DNA of 64,000 bases from Lonicera japonica (lineage: Eukaryota > Streptophyta > Magnoliopsida > Dipsacales > Caprifoliaceae), in assembly GCA_021464415.1 (NCBI GenBank), contig CM038468.1, positions 38,986,969-39,050,968 of the forward strand. The letters are read 5' to 3'. This document shows positions 46,888 to 58,897 of this stretch, piece after piece (positions within the stretch are counted from its first letter, which is position 1; each line of letters begins with the position of its first letter). The notes under the pieces are model-generated. The model did not search any database. It was given only the letters and a program-made list of their open reading frames with translations, and was not told where the DNA came from. Position numbers and translations under genes: made by a program.

Positions 46888-49800
46888 GTACAAAAAATAC
46901 TATAACAAATGCAATGTAATAACCAAAACCCAATGGACAAAAGAGGATAATACAAAAATTACATCAAGTCACCCTCCTCTTGAAACTCTAAATATTCAAG
47001 TAAAAAATACTTCAGTAAAAGCTTCTCCATTCAAAATACCTAAACCAGATAGTAAAATTGATGATAAGAAATTAATTGAACAAAATAATTATACTAATCA
47101 ATATTTAGTTTCAATTGGAAAACAATTAGATAAAATCGAAGAAAAAATTGAAACAAAAATTGAAGGTACTATAATTAAGAAAAAATCTGAAAAACCAATA
47201 TTACATTCACCTGAACAAAGAGAAGGTTTAGGTTTACCAAATAAAGATAAAGAATTAACAAGAAAAATTGATTAATTATTAGGACATCTAACTACAACTA
47301 GTGGCACAAAAAATGTAACCACTTTAAACAAAAATAGTGACCAAAGTGAATCTGATAATGAATCCATCATCCAAGAAATTGAAAATCAATTTAGTAAATT
47401 AACTTTTAATAAACCAAATCCTACTAGTAATACCAAGAATTGGTACACCAGACCAACTCCCCCAGATCTCCAATATGAAGAAAGAAATTTAAATAATCAA
47501 TTTGCATTATCATCTAATAAAATGTACGAGTGGAACATTGATGGTTTAAGTGAACAAGAATTAATCAACAAATTAAGTCATATGTCTATGGTAGCCAATA
47601 GCTACTTAAATGCTTACCATGATTTGACTCAACCAAAAATAGTTGAACTCCTAGCTTCAGGATTCACAGGAACTCTTAGGTCGTGGTGGGAAAAACATCT
47701 CACTGAGGATGCTAGAGAGTCAATAATTCATGCTGTTCAACATGATGAAGAAGGAAACCCTATTTATGATGAAGAGATCAATTATGGGCCTCCTGATGGT
47801 GTCAACACACTAGTTTATACCATAATTAAGCGTTTTATAGGAACTCCCAGCAATATAACTGAGAGACTCCATGACCAGCTTAGTAACCTTACTTGCCCAA
47901 CTCTTAGTGATTCTAGGTGGTATAAAGATGTGTTTACCTCTAGAGTCATGATGAGAGATGATAGTAATAAACCATTTTAGAAAGAGAAATTTGTAAATAG
48001 TTTACCAAGTCTATTTGCCCACAAAATTAAAGAAGAATTAAGTAAAAACTTAGGTTACATAGATTATGATAACCTAACATATTGAGATATAATTAGTCAA
48101 ATCCAAAAAACAGGTCTAAAAATGTGTATAGACTTCAAACTAAGTAAACAAGCAAGTAAAGATAAAAATAAGGCTAAATACGAATTAGGGACATTTTGTG
48201 AACAATATGGTTTACCTCCTGTAGCCCCTTCTAGGAGAAAAGGAAAACATAAAAAAGATAAAAAAAAATACAAATCTCACAAAAAGAAAAGTAAGAAGAA
48301 TAATTTTGAAGATTATTATAAGAAACCCTCATCTAGTAAGAAGAAAAAATCAAACAAGAAATTTGACAAAAGCAAAATAATTTATCATAATTGTGGAAAG
48401 AAAGGACATTACAGAAATGAATGTAGATCAGTCAAAGAAAAATTAAGCCAATTAAATGTACCCAAAGAAGAAGTAGAACATATTCTTGAACTAATGAGGA
48501 TTGAAAATCAATCTGAAGGTGAATCATTGGGATCTAGTTTACTTTCTCAAAGTTTAGAAGAATCCACTACTTATTCTAGTCAATCAGATGATGAAACCCC
48601 ACAATTAGGTTGCAGTGATAATTGTACTAAAACCTGTTGTAATAAACAAGTAAATGTATTAACAAAAATTCAAGAAGAAAATAATTTATTAATAGATTTA
48701 ATAAGTAAAATATCTGACCCATAATTAAAGACCCAATATATGAATCAATTAGAAAAGTTATTAACAACTGAATCTAAAGCACAAAAATTACTTAAAAATA
48801 AAGAGAAACCTATATTCAGTATTAATAAAACACTTGAAAGATTTAAAAATCCAATAAAAGAAATAACTCTTCCAGATCTTAACCTAGAAGTTAATAATTT
48901 AAAGAAAAAAATTTCCAAATTAAAGAAAGAAATTCCTGAACTAAGACAGGAAATGATTAAAAAATTTGAAGAAATCGGTAAATTAGATTTACAAATTCAT
49001 AATTCTTCTTCTAGTGAAAGTGATGAAGAAGAAACCACAAATGAAAATAGTGAAAAAGAAGAAACTTCAAAAAATAATTGTCCAGATAAAGAAGATTTAG
49101 ACAATGAAATCCAAAATTATTCTTTAAATAAATTAAAAGATATAACTATTCAAAAATGGCATATAAATGTTACCATAATAATTAATAAGACATTTGTTCT
49201 TGAACTACCAGCCTTACTTGATACAGGTGCTGATTTAAATTGTATCTAAAAAGGACTAGTTCCAACAACTTATTATGAAAAAAACAAGTGAAAGACTAAG
49301 TTCTGCAAATGGTTCTAAAATGGAAATGGAATATAAATTACCTAAAGTACATATCTGCCAAGATAGAATATGTTATAAAACATCTTTTGTATTAGTAAGA
49401 AATATGACAGATAAAGCTATTTTAGGCTTACCATTTATATATTTATTATATCCATTTAATACATCAAGTAAGGGATTAACAACCAAATACCTAGGGCACA
49501 AAGTTACCTTTAAATTCACTTAAAAACCAATAGAAAGGAATTTAAAAATTATAAAAGATCAATCAATTTCGAAAAGTTTAAATATATTGAATAATAAATC
49601 AAATCATTTAAAATATTTAAAAGATGAAATTAAGTATAAAAAGATTGAAGAACAAGTACAAGATTCCAAATTACAAATAAAAATTAAAGAATTTAATGAA
49701 ATACTTGTAAAAGAGGTTTGTTCTGATTTACCACATGCATTTTGGCACCGCAAAAGGCATATTGTAAGGCTTCCTTATGCTAAGGAATTCAAAGAACATT

Positions 49801-51104
49801 TAATTCCTACAAAGGCTAGGCCTATACAAATGAATCATGAATAAATGGAATTTTGTAAAAAAGAAATAAATGATTTAATTCAAAAGAAAATCATAAGAAA
49901 AAGTAAATCACCATGGTTTTGCCCTACTTTCTATGTCAATAAGAATGCCGAGATAGAAAGAGGATCCCCAAGATTAGTAATCAATTATAAACCACTAAAC
50001 AAAGTTTTAGAATGGATAATGTATCCTCTACCTAATAAAAAAGATTTAATTAATAGACTAGATCAGGCCTTAGTATTTAGTAAATTTGATCTTAAGAGTG
50101 GATTTTGGCAGATCCAAATTCATGAAGAAGATAGATATAAGACTGATTTTACCACCCCATTTGGCCATTATGAATGGAATGTTATGTCATTCGGCCTTAA
50201 GAATGATCATAGTGAATTCTAGAATATCATGAATGATATTCTAAATTCCTATAGTCATTTTTCCATTGTCTATATAGACGATGTGCTCATCTTTTCAAAG
50301 TCAATAGAAGAGCATTGGAAACACTAAAATTCATTCTTTAAGACAATTAAGTTAAATGGTCTAGTTTTATCCCCTACTAAATGTTGTCTATTCCAAACCA
50401 AGATTAGGTTTTTAGGACACAACATTCAGTATAACCAAATTAGACCAATTGATAGAGCTATCTAATTTGCAGATAAATTCCCTGATGAGATCCTAGATGA
50501 AAACCAATTGCAAAGGTTCTTAGGTTCTCTTAATTATATCAGTGACTTTTATAAATATTTGCGAAAATAATGTAAGCCATTATTTGAACGACTTCAAAGT
50601 AATCCCCATCCTTGGACTAAAATTCATACTTCCATAGTCTAAGACATCAAAAAACATGTTAAGACATTGCCTTGTCTTGGCACCTCTAATCCTTCTGCTT
50701 TCAAAATTGTCAAAACTGACGCCTCCGAAATAGGCTTTGGAGGAATACTTAAGCAAAAACTGACTCCCACTTCTCCTGAACAAATTGTACGTTTTCACTC
50801 AGGTGCATGGGATAGTATACAAGTAAATTATTCTACAATCAAAAAAGAAAATTTATCACTTGTACTTTGTATTAATAAATTCCAAAGTGATTTATTAAAC
50901 AAAAGATTTTTGATAAGACTTGATTATAAGTCAGCCAAATATGTTTCAACAAAAGATGTTGAAAATATTGCTTCCAAACAAATTTTTGCTAGAAGGCAAT
51001 CATTATTGAGTATTTTTGATTTTGATATAGAATATATAAAAGGTAGTGAGAACTCTATACCAGATTTTCTCGCAAGAGAATTTCTGTTAAATGCAAGAAA
51101 ATGA
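46888..51104 (+). pseudogene. Second caulimovirid copy, main polyprotein, many stops
   Basis: The order is a Lys/Glu-rich linker (about 46890-47480), a coat-protein region (47522-48720) with a Lys-rich stretch and a CCHC knuckle at about 48390-48422, protease (LLDTGADLN near 49216), reverse transcriptase (about 49700-50350, YIDD near 50271) and RNase H (about 50690-51104). The first knuckle Cys is Tyr (TAT). Stops at 47978, 48722, 49247, 49842 and 50220 and others break the frame; several look like C-to-T or G-to-A changes. The start lacks the movement-protein domain. It belongs to Caulimoviridae by domain order and RT; the genus is not determined. It cannot be expressed as a whole. Confidence 0.9.
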
Positions 51105-52597
51105 GTATGGCATGCGGCAGAGACCGCAGGAGAGGGATAGGAAATAATAATAAGCGAGCATCGGGGCCATGTATTCCCCCGTTTGATATTTGTGAGTCAT
51201 CCTCTAGTAAACCCAAAGGAACTATGGTTCCTTACCAAGTAAACCCTACACCAATATCAGTAAACCAATACTAGGTATTAGGTCAAATTCCCCAACCTAA
51301 GCCTTATAATCAAGCCTTAGCCAGTAAACCAAAGGCCAATGATCCTTACGACATTGAGTCTAAACCAATTCCAGTCAGACAGAGCCAACAAAGTTTTGGC
51401 CAAACCCCAAGCCCATATATACCAAAATATACCCATAATCTGTTTTATGTTGAACCACATATGACAAAGCTTAACAACCCGTCCCAATTAGCCAACCAAT
51501 TCTACCCCCCAGGATGGCATTTTACCCCAGTCCATCCTAGTAAAACCCTTAAGTATTATAACCAAATTTTAGTAACCACAGAGTCCATTTTTATTAAACC
51601 AATCTTTGATAGAAATGACCCATTTGTAGTAATCTACCATTCCTTCTACATTAAGAAAATAATACTCATGGAAGAATGGGGAAAACACCCTGCTGAGTTA
51701 GTTCCTTTAAAAGGGACTGATGAATTCTTTTCTTACCATGATTATGTAGAAGCATGGATGAAGATACTCCTATTTCAAAATGAGTCCTTCACCCCTTCCT
51801 GGTTCGTACAGTTTGACCATAATTTCAAATGGTCATTTCCCTGTTGGTTCATATGCTGGTGGGATATGTTCGGATTAAATATGGACATCCTTCCCATACT
51901 TATAGCTGAGCAAGTAAAATGTTTTGAAAAAGTTAACCCAAAAATTGGTAATACTTACATGCCAATTTTAACCCTTTTTGCATCCAAATACAAAGTACCC
52001 TAAATAGTAAAATGGCAATTTCATTTAATCAAAAATCCAGTCATTGAGCAGTGGGTTCAAACATCAGGAACCTCTCAAGCATTAGTCAAACACCATGCTC
52101 AATTTGATATGCTTGCTCGCCAAATTTTTGTTAAATGGTGGGATAAGTTCGAGTTAACCCCTATAGTAAACCAAGTTCAGAAAGAATTCCCTGAAACCCC
52201 AAAGTTATCCCGTGTTCCTACCCTAATTCAATGTAGCCTCACGGTACCACTTCCCAGCAAAACCCAAACTTCTCAACCCAAGCTCAAACAAAAGGAAGAA
52301 AGCCCAATTGAGCCCAAACCAGATAAAACCAAACCAAAAAGGCCAATTCCTACTCCATCAGTAAAATCCAATGAAACACTCGATATCAACAAATGTTCAA
52401 GAGCCCAATTAAAATTACTCCTGGCCCAAGCTCTTAGTTCAAAGTTATCTAAAGCTGCAAGTGATTCTGATCCTGAAGACGAAGAGGTAATAAAGCCAGA
52501 ACCGTCAGACAACAGGTCAATTACAGGTACTGAAAAAATAAAGAATTTGTATGATTCAACTTTATTTCAAGATGCTCAGAACCCTTACGAAATATAG
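51101..52597 (+). pseudogene. Second caulimovirid copy, downstream ORF
   Basis: The ATG at 51101 overlaps the polyprotein stop in ATGA (51101-51104). The frame has TAG at 51272-51274 and TAA near 52001 and otherwise runs to TAG at 52595-52597, about 498 codons. An arginine-rich start is followed by NPSQLANQFYPPGWHF, a Trp-rich segment (SWFVQFDHNFKW), and a Pro/Lys-rich tail with a conserved acidic end (SDPEDEEV). I recognise no catalytic motif. Confidence 0.82.
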
Positions 52598-53221
52598 TGC
52601 TTTCAATCACTACTTGGATAATTTTCCAAGAAAAGCTAGCACTAATATTTACATTGGATTCTCATCTAGTAAATAAAATACAGTCAAACAATTATTTACA
52701 TGTGTCCAGCATTGTTGTCAACAAAGTCGACAACAAAATAATCAAGGACAGACAGGTGGGCCCCACTCCAGCACAAAGTTGCCAACTTTCGGCCCGCATA
52801 GTCAAAAAGTGGAATGATAGAGATTCTCCATTCATCTCTTTTCTCTCCACAATTGAAGATCTTAGTTCCCATATCCTTCCATTCACCTACAAAAAAAGCA
52901 AGCAAGAGAGAAGAAGGGGGAGAGTTTTTCACAATCGAGAATTCTGTATTTTAAATCTTAAATATTTAGTTTTGTAATCTTTGCAATTTGTTGAAGCTAC
53001 CTCACAAAGTTGATCTTCCAGTTTCTACTTATTGTAAGTTAATTTATTTTCTGTGATTTCATAATTGTTTCGAAGTAAACAATTAATATTTTGTAATCTG
53101 TTTTGTAATTGTTTCAAAGTAAACAATTTCTTTTATAAAATTTATATTTGTTGTGGTATCCGCGCACTCTTCTAATATTTTCATTAATCTTCTTGATCTG
53201 CTTCCCCTTTGGGATCAGAGG
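52598..53221 (+). promoter_or_regulatory. Second caulimovirid intergenic region to primer site
   Basis: It matches 44287-44820 and is the uninterrupted counterpart of the LTR copy B site. It has the same paired AATTGTTT palindromes and TATAAAATT. It ends exactly with TGGGATCAGAGG (53210-53221), the decayed primer binding site. Confidence 0.78.
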
Positions 53222-53913
53222 GCAAGCCTAAAATATATAAATGGTAAGCCTAAAATAGCTTTATCTGTCATATTTCTTATTAAGACCAAGGATGTTTTAT
53301 AACATACTCCATCTTGGTAGATATGTACTTTAGGTAATTTATATTTCATTTCCATTTTAGAACCATTTGCAGAACTTAGTCTTTCACTTGTTTTTTCATA
53401 ATAAGTTGTTGAAACTAGTCCTTTTTGGGTACAATTTAAATCAGCACATGTATCAAGTAAGGCTGGTAGTTCAAGAACAAATGTCTTATTAATTATTATG
53501 GTAACATTTATATGCCATTTTTGAATAGTTATATCTTTTAATCTATTTAAAGAATAATTTTGGATTTCATTGTCTAAATCTTCTTTATCTAGACAATTAT
53601 TTTTTGAAGTTTCTTCTTTTTCACTATTTTCATTTGTGGTTTCTTCTTTATCACTTTCACTAGAAGAAGAATTATGAATTTGTAAATTTGATTTACCGAT
53701 TTCTTCAATTTTTTTAATCATTTCCTGTCTTAGTTCAAGAATTTCTTTCTTTAATTTGGAAATTTCTTTCTTTAAATTATTAACTTCTAGGTTAAGATCT
53801 GGAAGAGTTATTTCTTTTATTGGATTTTTAAATCTTTCAAGTGTTTTATTAATACTGAATATAGGTTTCTCTTTATTTTTAAGTAATTTTTGTGCTTTAG
53901 ATTCAGTTGTTAA
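53222..53913 (-). pseudogene. Inverted caulimovirid protease-region piece
   Basis: On the minus strand it encodes the segment from ESKAQKLLKNKEKP through the protease area to DKAILGLPFIY, matching about 48766-49440. It keeps a Gln codon after DLNC where the direct copy has TAA, so it derives from a different or earlier copy. It is joined head to head with the next piece near 53913. Confidence 0.88.
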
Positions 53914-54283
53914 TATTGAATAATAAATCAAATCATTTAAAATATTTAAAAGATGAAATTAAGTATAAAAAGATTGAAGAACAAGTACAAGATTCCAAAT
54001 TACAAATAAAAATTAAAGAATTTAATGAAATACTTGTAAAAGAGGTTTGTTCTGATTTACCACATGCATTTTGGCACCGCAAAAGGCATATTGTAAGGCT
54101 TCCTTATGCTAAGGAATTCAAAGAACATTTAATTCCTACAAAGGCTAGGCCTATACAAATGAATCATGAACAAATGGGATTTTGTACAAAAGAAATAAAT
54201 GATTTAATTCAAAAGAAAATCATAAGAAAAAGTAAATCACCATGGTCTTGCCCTACTTTCTATGTCAAGAAGAATGCTTATAT
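53907..54283 (+). pseudogene. Caulimovirid RT N-terminal piece
   Basis: It matches 49586-49950 (NNKSNHLKYLKDEI to SPWSCPTFYV). It is less damaged than the direct copy (CAA kept at about 54169 where the other has TAA). It breaks off after AAGAATGC into a TA repeat. Confidence 0.88.
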
Positions 54284-54863
54284 ATATATATATATATATT
54301 TAATTATTCAGTTATAAGAATTTTATAAATTTATGAACAATATCAAGAATATTCAAATAACTAAAGCAAATAAGTGAGCAATTTAATTGCATAAAAACAT
54401 AAAAGTAGATATAATTTTTTGACTTGAATACCAGAAGAAGGATAGAGACCGAATAACGATGATCGTAGACGAAGGACGAAATGTTTTGGTTGATCGTTTC
54501 ATCTTCTGATATATAAAAGGGTTGACTTACTCAGTGAGATGTAAATGAAAAACCTAAGTCTCTTTTAGAAGTTTCTATATTAAAGAAATTATTTGTTATT
54601 TATAAAGTGTCTCCAGTAAAAAAAAAATTACAAAACTTATTCCGCCGTATCCCGCAAGTATCCTCCTGTATCCTTGCCGTATCCCGCAAGTATCCTCCTG
54701 TATCCTTGCCGTATCCCTCCCGTATTCGAAATTTTTTTAAAAAAATGTTGAATACTCGGATACGTATTATGTACGTATCCTGCTGTATCCGTTGCGTATC
54801 TGTACAGAACATGTATCCGATATCGATACTCCGACCCTAACTGAAGTATACTTACTTTAAAGG
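54284..54863. other. TA repeat and GTATCC-rich right flank of the viral island
   Basis: TA repeat at about 54278-54299, then AT-rich DNA. At 54640-54835 there are repeated words including two tandem copies of a unit of about 33 bp containing GTATCCCGCAAGTATCCTCC. I see no gene. Confidence 0.55.
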
Positions 54864-55121
54864 TCGTTCCTCTCTCATCTAACATAACTTGTGTCTCTCT
54901 TTACTGTTTGTTTCTCTCTCTACCACCGAATCCTCTCTCTCAATGAATCCATTGACGGTTTTCAGTCAAGCTTTCTCTATCGAAGCTATAAAAAAACACA
55001 TTGATGGGTTTCTCTTTAAGTGGCTCGTGTTTCTCCTCTGATTTTTTTGAAGATTTGATTATTTAATTTCTGCACTCAGGTTTGATTTTAATGGGTTTGA
55101 TTCGAGTGTGTGATAAATTTG
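54864..55121 (+). repeat. Inner part of the left inverted repeat
   Basis: It continues the left arm that starts at 41515 and pairs with 56889-57150 in reverse. Confidence 0.8.
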
Positions 55122-55281
55122 CATATTTCCATATTTGATTTTGAATTTGTTGTTTACTGTATTTTGTATTGGTTTTGTGATATTGTTGCATTTCACCGAG
55201 TGTAAGAAGTATTGAATAATTCGAAAAAATATTGTGGATTATTATGGTGAAGTTTGATTTGATTTGATGTGAACACTAATC

Positions 55282-55452
55282 TCATCTGATTATCCTTTTT
55301 GCAGCCATACCCTTAATTGCCCTGTAGTAAGTATCAGACAAGTTGGCAAAAGCAGGGGCAACATTTCGTGCCATGGAATCGAAGGGTGGTGGAATCTCAT
55401 CGAAGGCATACAACACCATTTCCAATTGCCTTGGGATTGATCGCCTAAATAC
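55282..55452 (-). pseudogene. Unidentified captured coding fragment
   Basis: On the minus strand an open stretch reads RSIPRQLEMVLYAFDE and then ANLSDTYYRAIKGMAAK. I do not recognise the family. It directly follows the SRPP-like fragment after only GTGTATTTAG, too short for an intron, so it is probably a second captured fragment joined to the first. Confidence 0.4.
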
Positions 55453-55454
55453 AC

Positions 55455-56569
55455 CTGCATAATGAATGGCTGCAATTAGACCGCCAAATTTAGCTTCATG
55501 CACTAAGCTTAAGGCTATCTCTGATGACTTATGGACAATAGCAGTGGCGGACTCAGGAATTTAACCAACTGGGGGCGAAATTTAAAATAAATAAAAATAT
55601 ATTTAAAGCACATCAATTACCGAGAAGAACAAATTTAACCACAAACATAATCGCATTAATAATAAAACTTGAAACAACTAAAAGTCTTAAAACACTTAAT
55701 GCCTACAAATTACAATAAAATTTTACAGGGTTTCATATTTTGAAAGTATTATAGCACGTCATCTTTATTAATATTATTGAAAATGTCTTGTTCAATGTAT
55801 GTCACCAAACAATACATTGACATTGCATTAAACAAAACACTTTTGGTAACTAATATCTTTTCAAAAAGATATTTTAATACACCCAAATACCTAATATAAC
55901 TAATATTTTAAATTAGGGGTTTAATTGTTTAAACCTAAATCACCAAATATTCAACAATAAATCAATATTTCAAGCAATACACTTAATGTTATACAATTAA
56001 TTAAGAAATACAACTCATATTATGCAACTAATCAAAAAGTTAATTTATATCTAAAATTAGAAAGTATATTTAAAAAAAATAAGTAGATCTAAAAAAATAA
56101 ATACCTTGAAAAGTGTATAATGAGAGAGATGACTGGAGGATGAGTGGTCTAAGTGATGCTCTGTAGCCGGTGGAAATGGAAGGATGAAAATTTCGCTTCT
56201 TACTGATAGAGAGAAAGGATGTCGGCAAAAAGAAAAAAAAGAAAAGGACAAAAGGTAGAAAGGAACAAAAATAAAAGAACAAAAAGAAAGAAAGGATGTC
56301 TCGGTAGTGGCCAGTGGGTAAGGTTTGATAAACTTTTGTTTCTTACACTTAGGTACTCTTAAGAATAAATTTATGCATATAAGCTCTTATATTTTTTTTC
56401 TTTTTTAAATATCCCATATCTAGTTAAAAAAATTGAAATCCAACTAGGGGCGATTGCCCTCACTTGCCCCTACACAGGGATGCCCCTGGACAATAAAGTG
56501 GACTTGGTTAACAACCTGCTTTGCTAATGGTGGAGCTCGCTCATCAAACTTGTATGTTTCTTCATTTAC
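55455..56569 (-). pseudogene. REF/SRPP-like gene fragment, split by a hAT-type element
   Basis: Two parts (56569-56489 and 55541-55455) read on the minus strand as VNEETYKFDERAPPLAKQ and then HEAKFGGLIAAIHYA. The first fits the conserved KFDE-APPLAKQVV block of the rubber elongation factor/small rubber particle (stress-related) family, whose members coat lipid bodies. The second fits the block after it. Splice-like AG at 56570 and GT at 55454 border it. It is one exon's worth of a host gene between the arms of the inverted-repeat element, so it was probably captured. Confidence 0.62.
55534..56496. mobile_element. Non-autonomous hAT-type element (947 bp)
   Basis: The element 55542-56488 starts CAGTGGCGGACTCAGGA and its right end, read in reverse, starts CAGGGGCATCCCTGTG. 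It has an 8-bp target copy (GACAATAG left, GACAATAA right, one mismatch). It interrupts the SRPP-like fragment. No transposase is seen. Confidence 0.82.
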
Positions 56570-56888
56570 CTGCATTTTAGAAAGAGCTTAAATTGGAAAC
56601 CAAGACTCAGTCGAATAAAGAAAGCTTTTTAGCTACAACATAAAGCCAATGTGTATAGATATAGTGAAAGAATCAACAAACTAGATAGAGCTGTTGAAGG
56701 ATGATGTTACATGATCACACCACTAATTATTCAATTGAACCATATATAATTGAGAATCAACATTACAAACAAAAGGTCAAAGGAAGACCAAATCAATTCC
56801 AAGAGCATTTGAAATTCAACATTGTTAAGTGATTGGAAAAACTATATCAAAGCAGCTACCAAGGTTAAAACCAGCTACCACCACACCA
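56570..56888. other. Non-coding interior of the inverted-repeat element
   Basis: It lies between the captured fragment and the right arm. It may be captured intron or spacer; no feature is seen. Confidence 0.5.
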
Positions 56889-57287
56889 CAAATTTATCAC
56901 ACACTTGAATCAAACCCGAGTGCATAAATTAGATAATCAAATCTTCAAAAAAAATCAGAAGAGAAACAAGAGCTACTTAGAAAGACGAACCCGTCAATGT
57001 TTTTTTTATTTTATTTACTTTATAGCTTCAATAGAGAGAGCTTGACTGAAACCCGTTAATGGAGCCTTTAAGAGAGATGATTCAGTGGTAGAGAGAGACA
57101 AACAGTAAACAGAGAAACAAGTTATATTAGATAAGAGATAAATGACTGATTTTCTTTTTTCTTTTTCTTTTTAATCTTTTAGCCATAACTTATTCCCCTG
57201 TCAAATTTCTCTCATCTTTCACAGAAGTTAGTGGGCCCCAGCTGCTTTTCCACAATCCGTGCGCATTGATGCGCATGGGAAAGAAAC
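56889..57287 (-). repeat. Right terminal inverted repeat
   Basis: About 400 bp, reverse complement of the split left arm. The outer edge AAGAAA borders a TA repeat. Confidence 0.8.
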
Positions 57288-57539
57288 TGTATATATATAA
57301 ATATTAAATTGATGTGATATCCATTAAATGAATTGGTGAGACATATACATTAAATGATATACATGGGTGTGATAATTAACCCACGTGAATCGAATTTGAA
57401 ACCTCTTTGGTAAAAGTAATATCAATAATTAAAAAAGAAAGAAAAGTATACGTCATCACTTGGGGGATACTAGATATTGTCAGGTGTTCGAGCCTGAAGG
57501 AGATGGGGGGAAGGGGATGAGAGAGTGCACGAACTCATG

Positions 57540-58409
57540 TCTATTGCAATTATAATAATGCTATTTCAATTTTAGCAATATTAACTTTGAAATACTTTTA
57601 GTTATGCGATATCAATCTTCCATCTAATTCCGTTAGATTAACGGAGGCTTACGTGGCCTGTCAACATGGATCAACAAAATGAATTGATAATTTTGACCCT
57701 AAAGTTTGTTGTATTTTATATTTTTAACCATAATGTTTTAATTTTTGTAATGTCAACCCTAATGTTTATTTAGTTATGCAATGTCATCTATTTGTCCACT
57801 TCGTTTAAAAACTCTTAACATAAGCTTATATAGATCCGATGTACACAAATGAAGGTTTTGGTTATGTATAACTCTTACACTTCCATCAAATTATCCACAT
57901 CAACATTCAATTAGCGCCTGTGAACAGAGAGGTTAATTGTGAAATTAGTATTCAAAGTGTGCTTCGAAATTCAATATCTCTGGCTTCAAACGAGAAAAAT
58001 ATATTATGATAAGTAAATCTCTCTGTATTCTTGATATTGACAAAAATTTAGATTTGGTTTCATGTAAGGTGAAAAATGATAAATAATAATTATTATTAAT
58101 TTATGTGATGTGGTCTATATAAATAAACAAAATACATTCATTTACTATAATTTGGTCAATTCGTCTCGTTTAAAGCCAGAGATGCTGAAATTTGGAGACT
58201 TCCGTTAAAAGCTTTGAAATGAAGGTGGACGGAGGGTTGTCATTGCATAACTAAAGAAAGAAACTTTAGAGTTGACATTGTTAAAATTAAAAGAGTTAAA
58301 GTTACAAAATATCCCAACTTCAAAGTTAAAATTGTCAACTCATTTGTCCACGTCAAATCCATGTTAGCTGGTCACGTAGTCTTCCATTAAAAACTTTTAA
58401 ATGGAAGTG
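57540..58409. mobile_element. Inverted-repeat element, right arm cut by copia element 2
   Basis: 57615-57800 pairs in reverse with about 58235-58405; shared words include TTAGTTATGCAATG, TGTCAACYCTAA and the ACGTGG/CAACATGGAT segment. The outer part of the right arm should lie beyond the 3' LTR, outside the window. Arms of about 190 bp or more suggest a Mutator-like element. Confidence 0.6.
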
Positions 58410-58883
58410 TGTTAGAAAATTTATATTTTCTAATTTATGTGGGCAACATATTATAATATTTCAATTATATTTTCTATTTAATTAATGGGCTATTTTTTAG
58501 TGGTCTAATTAATTATTAGTTAAGCCCATAAGACTACTCTAATAAATGTGGGCCAAATGTGTAGATACCTCATATGGGCTTATTAGGGTTTAATGGGAAC
58601 TCTAATTAGTTTGTATATAAAGTTGATATTAGGGTTATGGTCCCCAATACACCAAATCAAATTACGGCTCCCTTCTCCCCATCTGGAAGAGAACCAAAAT
58701 TTCCATTAAAGAAATTAAGGCGATTTGGTTGAGGAAGACCACGTACCCGCTCGATCCATGCTGTTATTGTGATCGATCCTCGTATTTCGCATTTGTTCAT
58801 TATAAATCCAGGTACGCGGTTTTATTGTTTTAATTTAGATCTTGATGATTTGACATGATGACTTAAGTGATTTAATTCCAACA
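58410..58883 (+). repeat. 5' LTR of copia element 2
   Basis: 474 bp, starting TGTTAGAAAA and ending CCAACA. A TATATAAAG box lies at about 58613. Confidence 0.9.
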
Positions 58884-58885
58884 AG

Positions 58886-58897
58886 TGGTATCAGAGC
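58886..58897 (+). other. Primer binding site of copia element 2
   Basis: TGGTATCAGAGC is a perfect match to the tRNA-iMet complement, two bases after the LTR. Confidence 0.92.

Larger units (their letters stand above)
41515..57287. mobile_element. Long-terminal-inverted-repeat element, swollen by viral DNA
   Basis: 41515-41655 followed by 54864-55121 is the reverse complement of 56889-57287. The outermost arms share TTTCTTTCC(C/T)ATG(C/T)GCATC and ATGCGCA, then TTCTGTGA(G/A)AGA(C/T); the inner parts share TCTCTCTACCAC and GATTTTTTTGAAGATTTGAT. So the left arm is split by about 13.2 kb. The element carries host gene fragments between its arms. Long arms plus captured fragments resemble Pack-MULEs, but AT-repeat flanks hide the target duplication, so the superfamily is not proven. 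Without the viral insert and the inner hAT-type element it would be about 1.6 kb. Confidence 0.72.
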
